Assembly: GCF_001685355.1 (NCBI RefSeq)
Contig: NZ_CP016438.1
Coordinates: 3,224,001-3,288,000 of the forward strand
DNA: 64,000 nt
Source of the DNA: Streptomyces lincolnensis
GTDB taxonomy: Bacteria; Actinomycetota; Actinomycetes; Streptomycetales; Streptomycetaceae
Direction: 5' to 3'
The notes under the pieces were generated by a model that was not told the DNA's origin, ran no database searches, and saw only the letters and a program-made list of their open reading frames with translations. Positions 8,595 through 16,085 of the stretch are shown here, one piece after another (position 1 is the stretch's first letter; every line of letters starts with the position of its first letter). The position numbers were made by a program, and so were the translations under genes.

Positions 8595-11027
8595 TCAGAC
8601 GTTAGTCGTCGCGGTGAGACGGCGGTCGTCGATGGACCGTCCGGCCTGGATCTCGTACGAACCCTTCACAAACGACCAGGACGACGTCCGCTCGTCCCAG
8701 AACTCGAAGGCGCGGCGCGGTAGTTCCACGGTGGCCTCGACGCTCTCGCCGGGCTCCGCCGCCACGCTCGCGAAGCCGGCCAGCCGGCGGGCCGGGCGCT
8801 CGTCGCCGGGTTCGGTGGGGGCCAGATAGACCTGCACCACCTCGCGGCCGGCGCGGGTGCCGGAGTTGCGGACGCGGACGGTGACGGCCCTGCCGCGGAC
8901 CTCGACCGACTCGTAGGTCCAGTCGGTGTAGCCGAGGCCGTGGCCGAACGGGTAGGCGGGTGTCCGGCCCGCCTTCTGCCAGGCGCTGTAGCCGATGAAC
9001 ACGCCCTCGGAGTAGGGCAGTTCGCCGCCCTCCGGGACGACCCGGGTGACGGGGGCGTCGGCCAGGGTGCCCCAGGTGGTGGGGAGGCGGCCGCCGGGCT
9101 CCTGGACTCCGGTGAGGACATCGGCGAGGGCGGTGCCGCCCTCCTGGCCGGGGAACCAGTCGAGCAGGATCGCGGCGACCTCGTCACGCCACGGAAGCTC
9201 CACCGGGGAGCCGGAGTTGACCACCACGACCGTGTTCGGGTTGGCGGCGGCGACCGCGCGGACCAGGTCGTCCTGGTGGCCGGGGAGCGTGAGGTCGGTG
9301 CGGTCGAAGCCCTCCGACTCGACGCGTTCGGTGGTGGCGACCACGACGACGGCGGTGTCGGCGTCGCGGGCCGCCGCGACCGCCTCGGCGATCAGGTCGG
9401 CGGGGTCGCGCCGCGGGTCCTGGTGGGCGAGGGCGAAGATGACCGCCTTCATCGGGACGTCGTCGGGGATGTCGACGACATGGGTGAGGGAGACCTCGAC
9501 CGGTTCCCCGGCGGTGAGGGGGATCTCGGCGTGCGGCACGGGGGCGCCGAAGAAGGTGATGAAGGGGTCGTCCTTGCCGGGGACCTGGGTGTCGTCGTAG
9601 TACGTCGTGCCGTCGACGGTGAGCCGGAAGGCGCCGATGCCCTGGATGCCGATGGTGTGCGTGCCGCTCTCGCGCGGGGTGAAGGTGCCGGTCAGCTCGA
9701 CGGTGTGCAGGCGGTCGTAGGTGACGCCCTCGGGCAGGGCCGGGCCCATCCACTTGATCTGGCCGCCCGGGGCGGAGTCGGAGCCGAGGACGGTCCCGTC
9801 GGCGTCCCGGCAGACCGCGCGCAGGGCGAACCCGGGGTCGAAGACGGCGAGTTCGGTGTTCGGGTCGGCGCCGACGGCGTAGGTCAGGGCGCCCTCGGGG
9901 AGTGCGGCGGTGAGTCCGTCGAGCGGGGAGACGACCCGGGCGGGGAAGACGGTGGCGGAGCCGCCGCCGAGGACGCGGGCGTCGCGGGCGGCGGCGCCGA
10001 TGAGGGCGACCTTGCCCGGCTTCAGCGGCAGCGCGCCCCGGTTGCGGACCAGGACGAAGGAGCGGTGGGCGATCTCGCGGGCCAGCGCGGTGCCGTCGAC
10101 GGTCTCCGGCAGCCGCGTGACGACGGGCTCGGCGCCTTCCAGGATGCCGACACGGGCGGCGAGCCGCAGGACGTTGCGTACGGCGTCGTCGACCTTGGCC
10201 TCGGCGACCTTGCCGTCCCGTACGGCCTGGGCGAGGGCCTCGCCGTACACGGTCCGCGGGCCGGGCATCGCGACGTCGAGGCCGCCCTCGATGGCGTCGA
10301 CCGTGGAGCGGGCGGCGAGCCAGTCGGAGACGTTGAAGCCGTCGAAGCCCCATTCGCCGCGCAGGACCTCGTTCACCAGGTACCCGTGCTCGGTCATCGT
10401 CGTGCCGTTGACCGTGTTGTAGGCGGTCATGATGCCCCAGGGGTGGGCGTTCTCGACGATCAGCTCGAAGGGGGCCAGGTAGAGCTCGCGCAGGGTGCGT
10501 TCGGAGAGCAGGTTGTTCACGGTGAAGCGGTCGGTCTCGGCGTCGTTGGCGACGAAGTGCTTGACGGTGGTGCCGACGCCGCCGGACTGGACGCCGGTGA
10601 CGTAGGCGGCGCCGATCCGGCCGGTGAGGTACGGGTCCTCGCTGTAGGCCTCGAAGTGGCGGCCGCCGAGCGGGGAGCGGTGCAGGTTGACCGTGGGCGC
10701 AAGGAGCACGTGGACGCCCTTGCGGCGGGCCTCCTGGGCGAGCAGCACGCCTGCCCTGCGGGCGAGTTCGGGGTCCCAGGTGGCGGCGAGGGCGGTGGGC
10801 GAGGGCAGCGCGACGGACGGGTCGTCGGCGGTCCAGCGCACGCCCCGGACGCCGATCGGGCCGTCGGACATGACGAGGGACTTCAGGCCGATCTCGGGGA
10901 GGGCGGGCAGGGTCCACATGTCCTGGCCGGAGAGCAGGGCGGCCTTGGCGTCGAGGTCGAGCCCGGCGAGGGCGCGCCCGACGGCCGCCTCACGGGATTC
11001 GTCGGCCTGGGTGCGGGTTCCCGCCAT
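8595..11027 (-). CDS. glycoside hydrolase family 3 beta-glucosidase with PA14 insert
   Basis: 810 aa. It hydrolyses beta-linked (or similar) glycosides. The N-terminal barrel has VKHFVAND at about 155-162 and the nucleophile Asp235 in FNVSDW. A PA14 domain (about 400-540, with the TFTPRESGTHTIG segment) interrupts the second domain, and a fibronectin-III-like domain (VTVRVRNSGTRAGREVVQVY) lies near the C-terminus. There is no signal peptide, suggesting intracellular action on imported oligosaccharides. The ATG at 11027 follows AGGAGG at about 8 nt. It is divergent from a TetR gene, its probable regulator. Confidence 0.92.
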   Translation of the reverse strand: MAGTRTQADESREAAVGRALAGLDLDAKAALLSGQDMWTLPALPEIGLKSLVMSDGPIGVRGVRWTADDPSVALPSPTALAATWDPELARRAGVLLAQEARRKGVHVLLAPTVNLHRSPLGGRHFEAYSEDPYLTGRIGAAYVTGVQSGGVGTTVKHFVANDAETDRFTVNNLLSERTLRELYLAPFELIVENAHPWGIMTAYNTVNGTTMTEHGYLVNEVLRGEWGFDGFNVSDWLAARSTVDAIEGGLDVAMPGPRTVYGEALAQAVRDGKVAEAKVDDAVRNVLRLAARVGILEGAEPVVTRLPETVDGTALAREIAHRSFVLVRNRGALPLKPGKVALIGAAARDARVLGGGSATVFPARVVSPLDGLTAALPEGALTYAVGADPNTELAVFDPGFALRAVCRDADGTVLGSDSAPGGQIKWMGPALPEGVTYDRLHTVELTGTFTPRESGTHTIGIQGIGAFRLTVDGTTYYDDTQVPGKDDPFITFFGAPVPHAEIPLTAGEPVEVSLTHVVDIPDDVPMKAVIFALAHQDPRRDPADLIAEAVAAARDADTAVVVVATTERVESEGFDRTDLTLPGHQDDLVRAVAAANPNTVVVVNSGSPVELPWRDEVAAILLDWFPGQEGGTALADVLTGVQEPGGRLPTTWGTLADAPVTRVVPEGGELPYSEGVFIGYSAWQKAGRTPAYPFGHGLGYTDWTYESVEVRGRAVTVRVRNSGTRAGREVVQVYLAPTEPGDERPARRLAGFASVAAEPGESVEATVELPRRAFEFWDERTSSWSFVKGSYEIQAGRSIDDRRLTATTNV

Positions 11028-11164
11028 CGCGGTGCCTCCTCGTTGAGTCCTGTCCCGGTGCGGCTCCTGGGTGTGCCTCCATCCTGCATCCGTTACCTGT
11101 AGGGCGGTAGGTTTCGTCACCTTGACGTTACATTTGCTCTACGGTCATGTCGTACCGTGACGGC

Positions 11165-11722
11165 ATGAGCGCGAGGGTCAGGAGCGAGGAACGCCGTGCG
11201 GAGATCGTCCGGGCGGCCCTGGAGGTGATCGCCGAGCGCGGCTACCGGGGCGCCAGCATGGCCGCGATCGCCGAGCGCGTCGGGCTCACCCAGCAGGGGC
11301 TGCTGCACCACTTCCCGACCAAGGACACGCTGCTGGTCGCCGTCCTGGAGGAGCGGGACAAGTGGGACGCGGTCCCGGCGGGCACCTGGCGGCTCGACCT
11401 GCTCGCCTCGCTCGTCGAGTACAACGCGATGCGGCCCGGGATCGTCCAGACCTTCTCGGCGCTGCTCGGCGAGAGCGTGACCGAAGGACATCCCGCCCGG
11501 GAGTACTTCACCGAACGGTACGGGCGGGTGCGGGAGTCGATGGCCCAGGTGCTGCGCACCGAGTACGGCGACCGCCTGCCGAACGGCCTCACGCCCGAGC
11601 GCGTCGCCCCGCTGCTGATCGCGGTGATGGACGGCTTGCAGTACCAGTGGCTGCTGGATCCCGAGTCGGTCGACATGGCGGGCGCCTTCCGGGACTTCGT
11701 CACGCTCCTGGGCGAGGACTGA
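11165..11722 (+). CDS. TetR family transcriptional regulator
   Basis: About 185 aa. The N-terminal helix-turn-helix (RRAEIVRAALEVIAERGYRGASMAAIAERVGLTQQGLLHHFPTKD as a pattern) is typical of TetR; the C-terminus is a ligand pocket ending in an all-helical TetR_C-like region. It diverges from the GH3 gene, so it probably controls that gene and itself. Two in-frame ATGs exist (11147 and 11165); neither has a good ribosome-binding site, and I chose the second because TetR proteins usually start just before the first helix. Its 3' end overlaps the facing RidA gene by 23 bp. Confidence 0.88.
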   Translation: MSARVRSEERRAEIVRAALEVIAERGYRGASMAAIAERVGLTQQGLLHHFPTKDTLLVAVLEERDKWDAVPAGTWRLDLLASLVEYNAMRPGIVQTFSALLGESVTEGHPAREYFTERYGRVRESMAQVLRTEYGDRLPNGLTPERVAPLLIAVMDGLQYQWLLDPESVDMAGAFRDFVTLLGED

Positions 11723-12095
11723 CCGCGGCCACGATCTCGACCTCCACCCGCGCCTGCGGACGGAACAGCCGGGACACCTCGAAGGTCATGCTCGTCGGCG
11801 GGGTGCCGACGAGGAACTCCCGGCGTACGGCGGCGTATTCGGCGAGTCCGTCGATGTCGGTCAGATACGTACGGATGTTGATGACGTCGGCCATCGTCGC
11901 GCCGTGCGCCTTCAGCAGGGCGACCAGCGTCTCGAAGACCCCGCGGGTCTGCTCGGCGAGCGTGGCACCCTCGGCGATCTGGCCGGAGACGAACAACAGG
12001 GCGCTGCCGTCGGCGTGTTCGACGCGGGCGACCTGGGAGTAGTAGGGGCTCAGGGGCTGGGGTGCGGGGGCGGGGCTGTCCAGGGTGATCTGCAT
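11700..12095 (-). CDS. RidA family protein
   Basis: 131 aa. RidA (YjgF/UK114) proteins deaminate reactive enamine/imine intermediates or have related roles. Typical segments are FVSGQIAEG, AEQTRGVFETLVALLKAHGATMADVINIRTYLTDI (as pattern) and VEVEIVAAV at the C-terminus. The Arg of the family's usual catalytic site is replaced in the PPTSMTFEVSRLF region, so the chemistry may differ. Divergent from a LysR regulator, with 40-60 bp between starts, a common regulator-target arrangement. Confidence 0.87.
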   Translation of the reverse strand: MQITLDSPAPAPQPLSPYYSQVARVEHADGSALLFVSGQIAEGATLAEQTRGVFETLVALLKAHGATMADVINIRTYLTDIDGLAEYAAVRREFLVGTPPTSMTFEVSRLFRPQARVEVEIVAAVSPRPGA

Positions 12096-12144
12096 GCCGT
12101 CGACGCTAGGACAGCCCGGGTGATGCGACCAGCGAATGTCTAGC

Positions 12145-13128
12145 ATGGCTGCCATGCCCGACTCGCATGACAGCCGCCAGGAGATCCCCGATCTGTCCAC
12201 GGTGTGGCTCAGGGTGTTCCTGGAGGTCGCCCGGACCGGCTCGTTCACCGGCGCCGCACGGGCGTTGGGGTGGACGCAGTCGGCGGTGTCCCGGCAGATC
12301 TCCTCCCTGGAGGGGGCGCTCGGCGGGGCGCCGCTGTTCGACCGGCTGCCGAGAGGGGTGCGGCCGACCGGGGCCGGCCGGACGCTCGTGCCGTACGCCG
12401 AATCGGTCGTCGAGGCCCTGCACGGGGCCGGCCGCGAGCTGGCGGCGCTGCGGGACGTGACCGGCGGGCACTTGCGGTTCGGGGCGTTCGCCACGGCCGA
12501 CGCGGCGCTGGTGCCGGACGCGCTCGGCGTGTTCCGGACCCGCCATCCGGGGGTCCGGGTCTCCCGGGAGGAGGGCTTCACCCCGGTGCTCCTGGACCGG
12601 CTGACCGCCGGGCACCTGGATCTGGCGGTCGTCTCCACGACGGCCGGTGCCGCGCTGGAGCCGTACGCACTCCACCATCTCCTCGACGAGTCGCTGTACG
12701 TCGCCGTCCCCGCCGGACATCCGCTCGCCGAGGGTCACGGGCCGGTGCCGCTCGGGCGGTTCGCCGACGCCGACTGGATCTCCGGCAGCGCGCGGCCCGA
12801 GGGCACGCTGCTGGACGCGGCCGTGCGCCAGGGGTTCAGGCCGCGGGTCGCGCATGTCGTCGGCGAGTGGACCGCCAAGCAGGGGTATGTCGCCGCGGGC
12901 CTCGGTGTGGCGCTGGTCCCGGGGCTCGCCGCGGCCTCCGTGCGGCCGGACATCGTGCTGCTTCCGGTGGCCGACGAGGGCGCCCCGGCGCGGGCGGTGT
13001 ACGCGGCGACCGTGCGGGGGCGGGCGCCGGTGCCGGCGGTGGGGGCGTTCGTGGGGGCGCTGCGGGAGGCGGCGGGGCGGCTGTCCGCCGCGGTGCGGCC
13101 GTCTCCGACGGGGCGGGGCATGGCGTAG
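12145..13128 (+). CDS. LysR family transcriptional regulator
   Basis: About 327 aa. The N-terminal winged helix-turn-helix reads FLEVARTGSFTGAARALGWTQSAVSRQISSLE in pattern, then a periplasmic-binding-protein-like ligand domain (about 95-300). Three in-frame ATGs (12136, 12145, 12154) are equally plausible. It is divergent from the RidA gene and probably regulates it. Length is normal for the family. Confidence 0.88.
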   Translation: MAAMPDSHDSRQEIPDLSTVWLRVFLEVARTGSFTGAARALGWTQSAVSRQISSLEGALGGAPLFDRLPRGVRPTGAGRTLVPYAESVVEALHGAGRELAALRDVTGGHLRFGAFATADAALVPDALGVFRTRHPGVRVSREEGFTPVLLDRLTAGHLDLAVVSTTAGAALEPYALHHLLDESLYVAVPAGHPLAEGHGPVPLGRFADADWISGSARPEGTLLDAAVRQGFRPRVAHVVGEWTAKQGYVAAGLGVALVPGLAAASVRPDIVLLPVADEGAPARAVYAATVRGRAPVPAVGAFVGALREAAGRLSAAVRPSPTGRGMA

Positions 13129-13204
13129 ACCAGTCGCGGTGGGCGATACTGCCGCCGATCGGCGATCACCCTCTCCCTCATGCCTTTAGAAGGGTCGAAC
13201 TGCC

Positions 13205-14440
13205 TTGACTTCCCTACGTGTTCGGGCCGGTGTCCTCGGACTGGCCCTGCTGGCGGGGCTCTCCGCCCCCACCGCGTCCGCGTCCGCTCCCGCGTCGACC
13301 GCACCCTCGCCCACCGTCGAGGAGCAGCGGCTCGACAGAGCCGTGCCGCGGGAGATTCTCGGACGGTCCGGGTTCGACGCCCTGACGGCCGAGTTCACGC
13401 GGGCCCTGGATTCGGCGCGCGGCTATGCGGAGGCCCGGCGGATCGTCGTACGCGAAGGGTCCGCGCTGTGGCGGCGGGCCGTGGACCGGGCGCAGGGGCG
13501 GGGGCCCGTGGGCGGGGATCTCAGTCGGGACGACGACCGGCCGCTGTACTGGGCGCGGTTGGGGATGACTCGGGACGTCCGGACCTGGGAGCCGTCGTTC
13601 GGGCTGTCGGCCGGACAACGGGCCTCTCTGATCGACGAGTTGGAGCGGACCTCTCGCGGACAGACCGCTGTGCGGTATCCGCGGGACAAAGGCGTGAAGC
13701 GGATCCTGGTCACCGGGTTCGATCCGTTCACCCTCGACCGCGACATACGGATCTCCAATCCCTCCGGGGCGAGTGCGCTCGCGCTCGACGGGCGGGTGAT
13801 CCGGACGGCTCAGGGGCCGGCCCGGGTCGAGACCGTCGTCTTTCCCGTGCGCTGGCGGGACTTCACGGACGGGACGGTCGAGCGGACGTTGCGGCCGTAT
13901 CTGAAGCAGGTGGATCTGCTCACCACCGTGAGTCAGGGGCGGGTCGGGAGGTTCGACGTGGAGCGGACCAACGGGGCCTGGCGGGGTGGGTTCGGGGACA
14001 ACGAGAACGTCGGGGTGACCGGTCTCGTGCCGGTCGCCGATCCGGCCTCCCAGCCACAGTGGACCACCACCACGCTGCCCTACCGGGAGATCGTGGCCGC
14101 CGACACCGGGCGGTTTCCCGTGTACGACAACACCGCGGTGACCGAGATTCCGGCGGGCGGGACGGAGCCGGTGGTGCGGCCGGAGGGGCCCACGCCCGGG
14201 TCTGCCGCTCGGCAGGGGGGCGGCGGGGACTATCTCTCCAACGAGATCGCCTACCGGGGGACCCTGCTGCGGGACCGGCTGGGGCTGCGTGACGTGCTGC
14301 CGGCCGGGCATGTGCACACGCCTGTGCTGGAGTTCGGTGGCGGCAACACCTCGGAGATCACCGATCCGGAGTTCGTGCGGAACCGGTTGGACATCATCGC
14401 GCAGGTGACGGGGATTCTGGGGGTGGCCGCGGCGGGTTAG
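13205..14440 (+). CDS. secreted pyroglutamyl-peptidase-like (C15 fold) protein, Cys to Ser
   Basis: 411 aa, TTG start with AGAAGGG at 13188-13194. A signal peptide (residues 1 to about 28, ending ASASA) marks export, and an extra region of about 135 aa precedes the C15 domain. The domain starts at ILVTGFDPF (167-175) and NPS (185-187). The Glu motif VER (Glu253) and the His motif HVHTPV (His371) of the C15 triad are present. At the nucleophile position, GDYLSNEIAY (341-350), Ser345 stands where the family has Cys. It may be a pseudoenzyme, a binding protein or a serine variant. The secreted form is itself unusual, since C15 peptidases are normally cytoplasmic and about 215 aa. Confidence 0.75.
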   Translation: MTSLRVRAGVLGLALLAGLSAPTASASAPASTAPSPTVEEQRLDRAVPREILGRSGFDALTAEFTRALDSARGYAEARRIVVREGSALWRRAVDRAQGRGPVGGDLSRDDDRPLYWARLGMTRDVRTWEPSFGLSAGQRASLIDELERTSRGQTAVRYPRDKGVKRILVTGFDPFTLDRDIRISNPSGASALALDGRVIRTAQGPARVETVVFPVRWRDFTDGTVERTLRPYLKQVDLLTTVSQGRVGRFDVERTNGAWRGGFGDNENVGVTGLVPVADPASQPQWTTTTLPYREIVAADTGRFPVYDNTAVTEIPAGGTEPVVRPEGPTPGSAARQGGGGDYLSNEIAYRGTLLRDRLGLRDVLPAGHVHTPVLEFGGGNTSEITDPEFVRNRLDIIAQVTGILGVAAAG

Positions 14441-14453
14441 GTGGGGTGGGCAC

Positions 14454-14474
14454 CCAGGGGGCTCCGCCCCCTGG
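14454..14474. terminator. hairpin between convergent genes
   Basis: CCAGGGGGC (14454-14462) and GCCCCCTGG (14466-14474) form a perfect 9-bp stem with a 3-nt loop, 13 nt after the peptidase-like gene. It belongs to a common Streptomyces intergenic sequence and can serve both strands. Confidence 0.75.
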
Positions 14475-14490
14475 ACCCCCGTATCGGCCC

Positions 14491-15285
14491 TTAAAGGGCC
14501 TCGTCCTCAAGCGCCGGACGGGCTGAAGGCGTCCCCTCCGTCTCCTCTCCCAGCAGGTCTCGTGCCATCAGCGTCGCGCCCGCCACCGCGCCCGGCATGA
14601 GGAAGACCGCTACGAAGGGGATGAGGAAGGCCGCGGCGAGGGGGGCGCCGAAGCCCCAGACGAGGGTTTTGCGGGAGCGGAGGAGGGTGAGGCGGCGGCG
14701 GAGTTCGATGCGGCGGCGCTGGAGGGCCACGCCGGTGAGTTCCTCGGTGAGGAAGAAGCCGGTGACGAGGAGGCCGACGACGGGGACGGCGGTCTGGCCG
14801 AGGACGGGGATGAAGCCGAGGGCGAAGAGGAGGACGCCCCACAGGACCGCGCGGACGAGGACGCGGAGGCTGTCACGGGCCGAGATCCACAGTTCTCGCC
14901 AGAGGGGAAGGCCGGATTCCGGGGCCGTGCCGTCCGGGGAGACGTCCCGGTCGACCTTCTCGGAGAGGTTCTCGTAGAAGGGCTGGCCGACCAGCAGGGT
15001 CACCGCGGTGAAGGTCAGGACCGCCAGGAACAGGGCCAGGGCGAAGAGGACGGCCGTGAGGAAGCCACGGAACAGGCCCTGCCACGGGCTCGACCAGTCG
15101 TCGGCGAAGGGGGTGGCCCAGGCGATCGCGTCCTCGCCCCAGAGGGCCAGCGCCACCAGGGCCGCCGCGTAGAGGACGAGGGTGATCAGGCCCGGGAGCA
15201 GACCGAAGCCGTACTGCTTGCCGTGCCCCGCCACCCATCGTTGGCCCTTGAGGAGATAGTGGAAACCCGCCCCGAGATCGCGCAT
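14491..15285 (-). CDS. EI24/CysZ-like membrane protein
   Basis: About 264 aa with four or more hydrophobic segments (near residues 26-50, 75-100, 145-180 and 205-235) and the LVGQPFYENLSEKVD motif of the EI24/CysZ family. Bacterial members transport or help take up sulfate; that role is not proven here. The ATG at 15285 begins MRDLGAGFHYLLKG, typical for the family; a TTG two codons earlier is also possible. The last residues (SARPALEDEAL) are encoded by a common intergenic repeat, so the C-terminus appears captured from repeat DNA. Confidence 0.82.
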   Translation of the reverse strand: MRDLGAGFHYLLKGQRWVAGHGKQYGFGLLPGLITLVLYAAALVALALWGEDAIAWATPFADDWSSPWQGLFRGFLTAVLFALALFLAVLTFTAVTLLVGQPFYENLSEKVDRDVSPDGTAPESGLPLWRELWISARDSLRVLVRAVLWGVLLFALGFIPVLGQTAVPVVGLLVTGFFLTEELTGVALQRRRIELRRRLTLLRSRKTLVWGFGAPLAAAFLIPFVAVFLMPGAVAGATLMARDLLGEETEGTPSARPALEDEAL

Positions 15286-15871
15286 GGACAAACCCTATCG
15301 GGCGCCCTCCACGCTCCTCCCGGCGAACTCCCCTCACGCCGGAGCGACCGCCACCACCACCCCCGGCTCCGCCGTCGGAGACACCACCACCGACACGCGA
15401 GGTGAGGGCGAGGAGCACGCCCGCGGCGACGCCCGCCGTCGCGGGCAGCAGCGGCGAGGACGCCTCGACCAGCTCGCCGAGGGCGGCCGCGAACTCCTCC
15501 ACGGCGGGTTCCACGGCGTCCAGGACCGGCATCAGGCTGTCGCCCAGCGCCGTCAGCAGCGCCTGGGCGGGCTCGCTCACCGGGTGGACGGCCAGCGGGG
15601 CGCCGGACGCGCCGAGGCGCATCAGGGTGTCGACGATCCGGTAGAAGGCCTCCTGGGCCTCGGGCGAGGCGCTGGCCTCGGCCAGTTCGGCGGTCGTCTC
15701 GCGCAGGACGCGCAGCACCTCGCCGCCCGAACCGTCCCTCGGGTCGAAGGTGTTGAGGGCGATCCTGGTGATGTTCCCGGCCGTGTCCAGGAGTTGGCCG
15801 GTGATGTCGGTGGTGTTGCGGGCCATGCGCAGTACGTCGTCCCTGCTGGGGAGCGAAGGGATCGTTGCCAT
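14873..15871 (-). CDS. hypothetical protein, 3' end probably frameshifted
   Basis: The first 160 residues or so (down to about 15390) look like a real helical protein: MATIPSLPSRDDVLRMARNT, then alternating amphipathic segments. The ATG at 15871 has GAGGAGAG upstream. Beyond the glycine-rich stretch near 15330-15390 the frame runs about 410 nt into the EI24 gene in another frame and becomes Arg/Gly/Pro-rich, which looks non-coding. A one-base change in the G/T-rich stretch would end the protein at a TGA near 15326. No family recognised. It probably forms an operon with the EI24 gene. Confidence 0.55.
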   Translation of the reverse strand: MATIPSLPSRDDVLRMARNTTDITGQLLDTAGNITRIALNTFDPRDGSGGEVLRVLRETTAELAEASASPEAQEAFYRIVDTLMRLGASGAPLAVHPVSEPAQALLTALGDSLMPVLDAVEPAVEEFAAALGELVEASSPLLPATAGVAAGVLLALTSRVGGGVSDGGAGGGGGGRSGVRGVRREERGGRPIGFVHARSRGGFPLSPQGPTMGGGARQAVRLRSAPGPDHPRPLRGGPGGAGPLGRGRDRLGHPLRRRLVEPVAGPVPWLPHGRPLRPGPVPGGPDLHRGDPAGRPALLREPLREGRPGRLPGRHGPGIRPSPLARTVDLGP

Positions 15872-16085
15872 GGGCTCTCCTCGCCTCGCACGCCGATGCT
15901 CGGCCGCGCACTCCGATGCTCATAGGATGCCCGCTCCCGGTCGTCCGGGACCGGACATTTCAGGGTGACCGGGTGTCCGGGATGAGCCGTCCGGGGCATC
16001 CGCGCCGCCAACTCCCTCTTGTTGCGATTGAGTCGAACAGGTACACCTCGCCGTACCGATCTCAGGAAGCCCTCAGGAGGTACGC

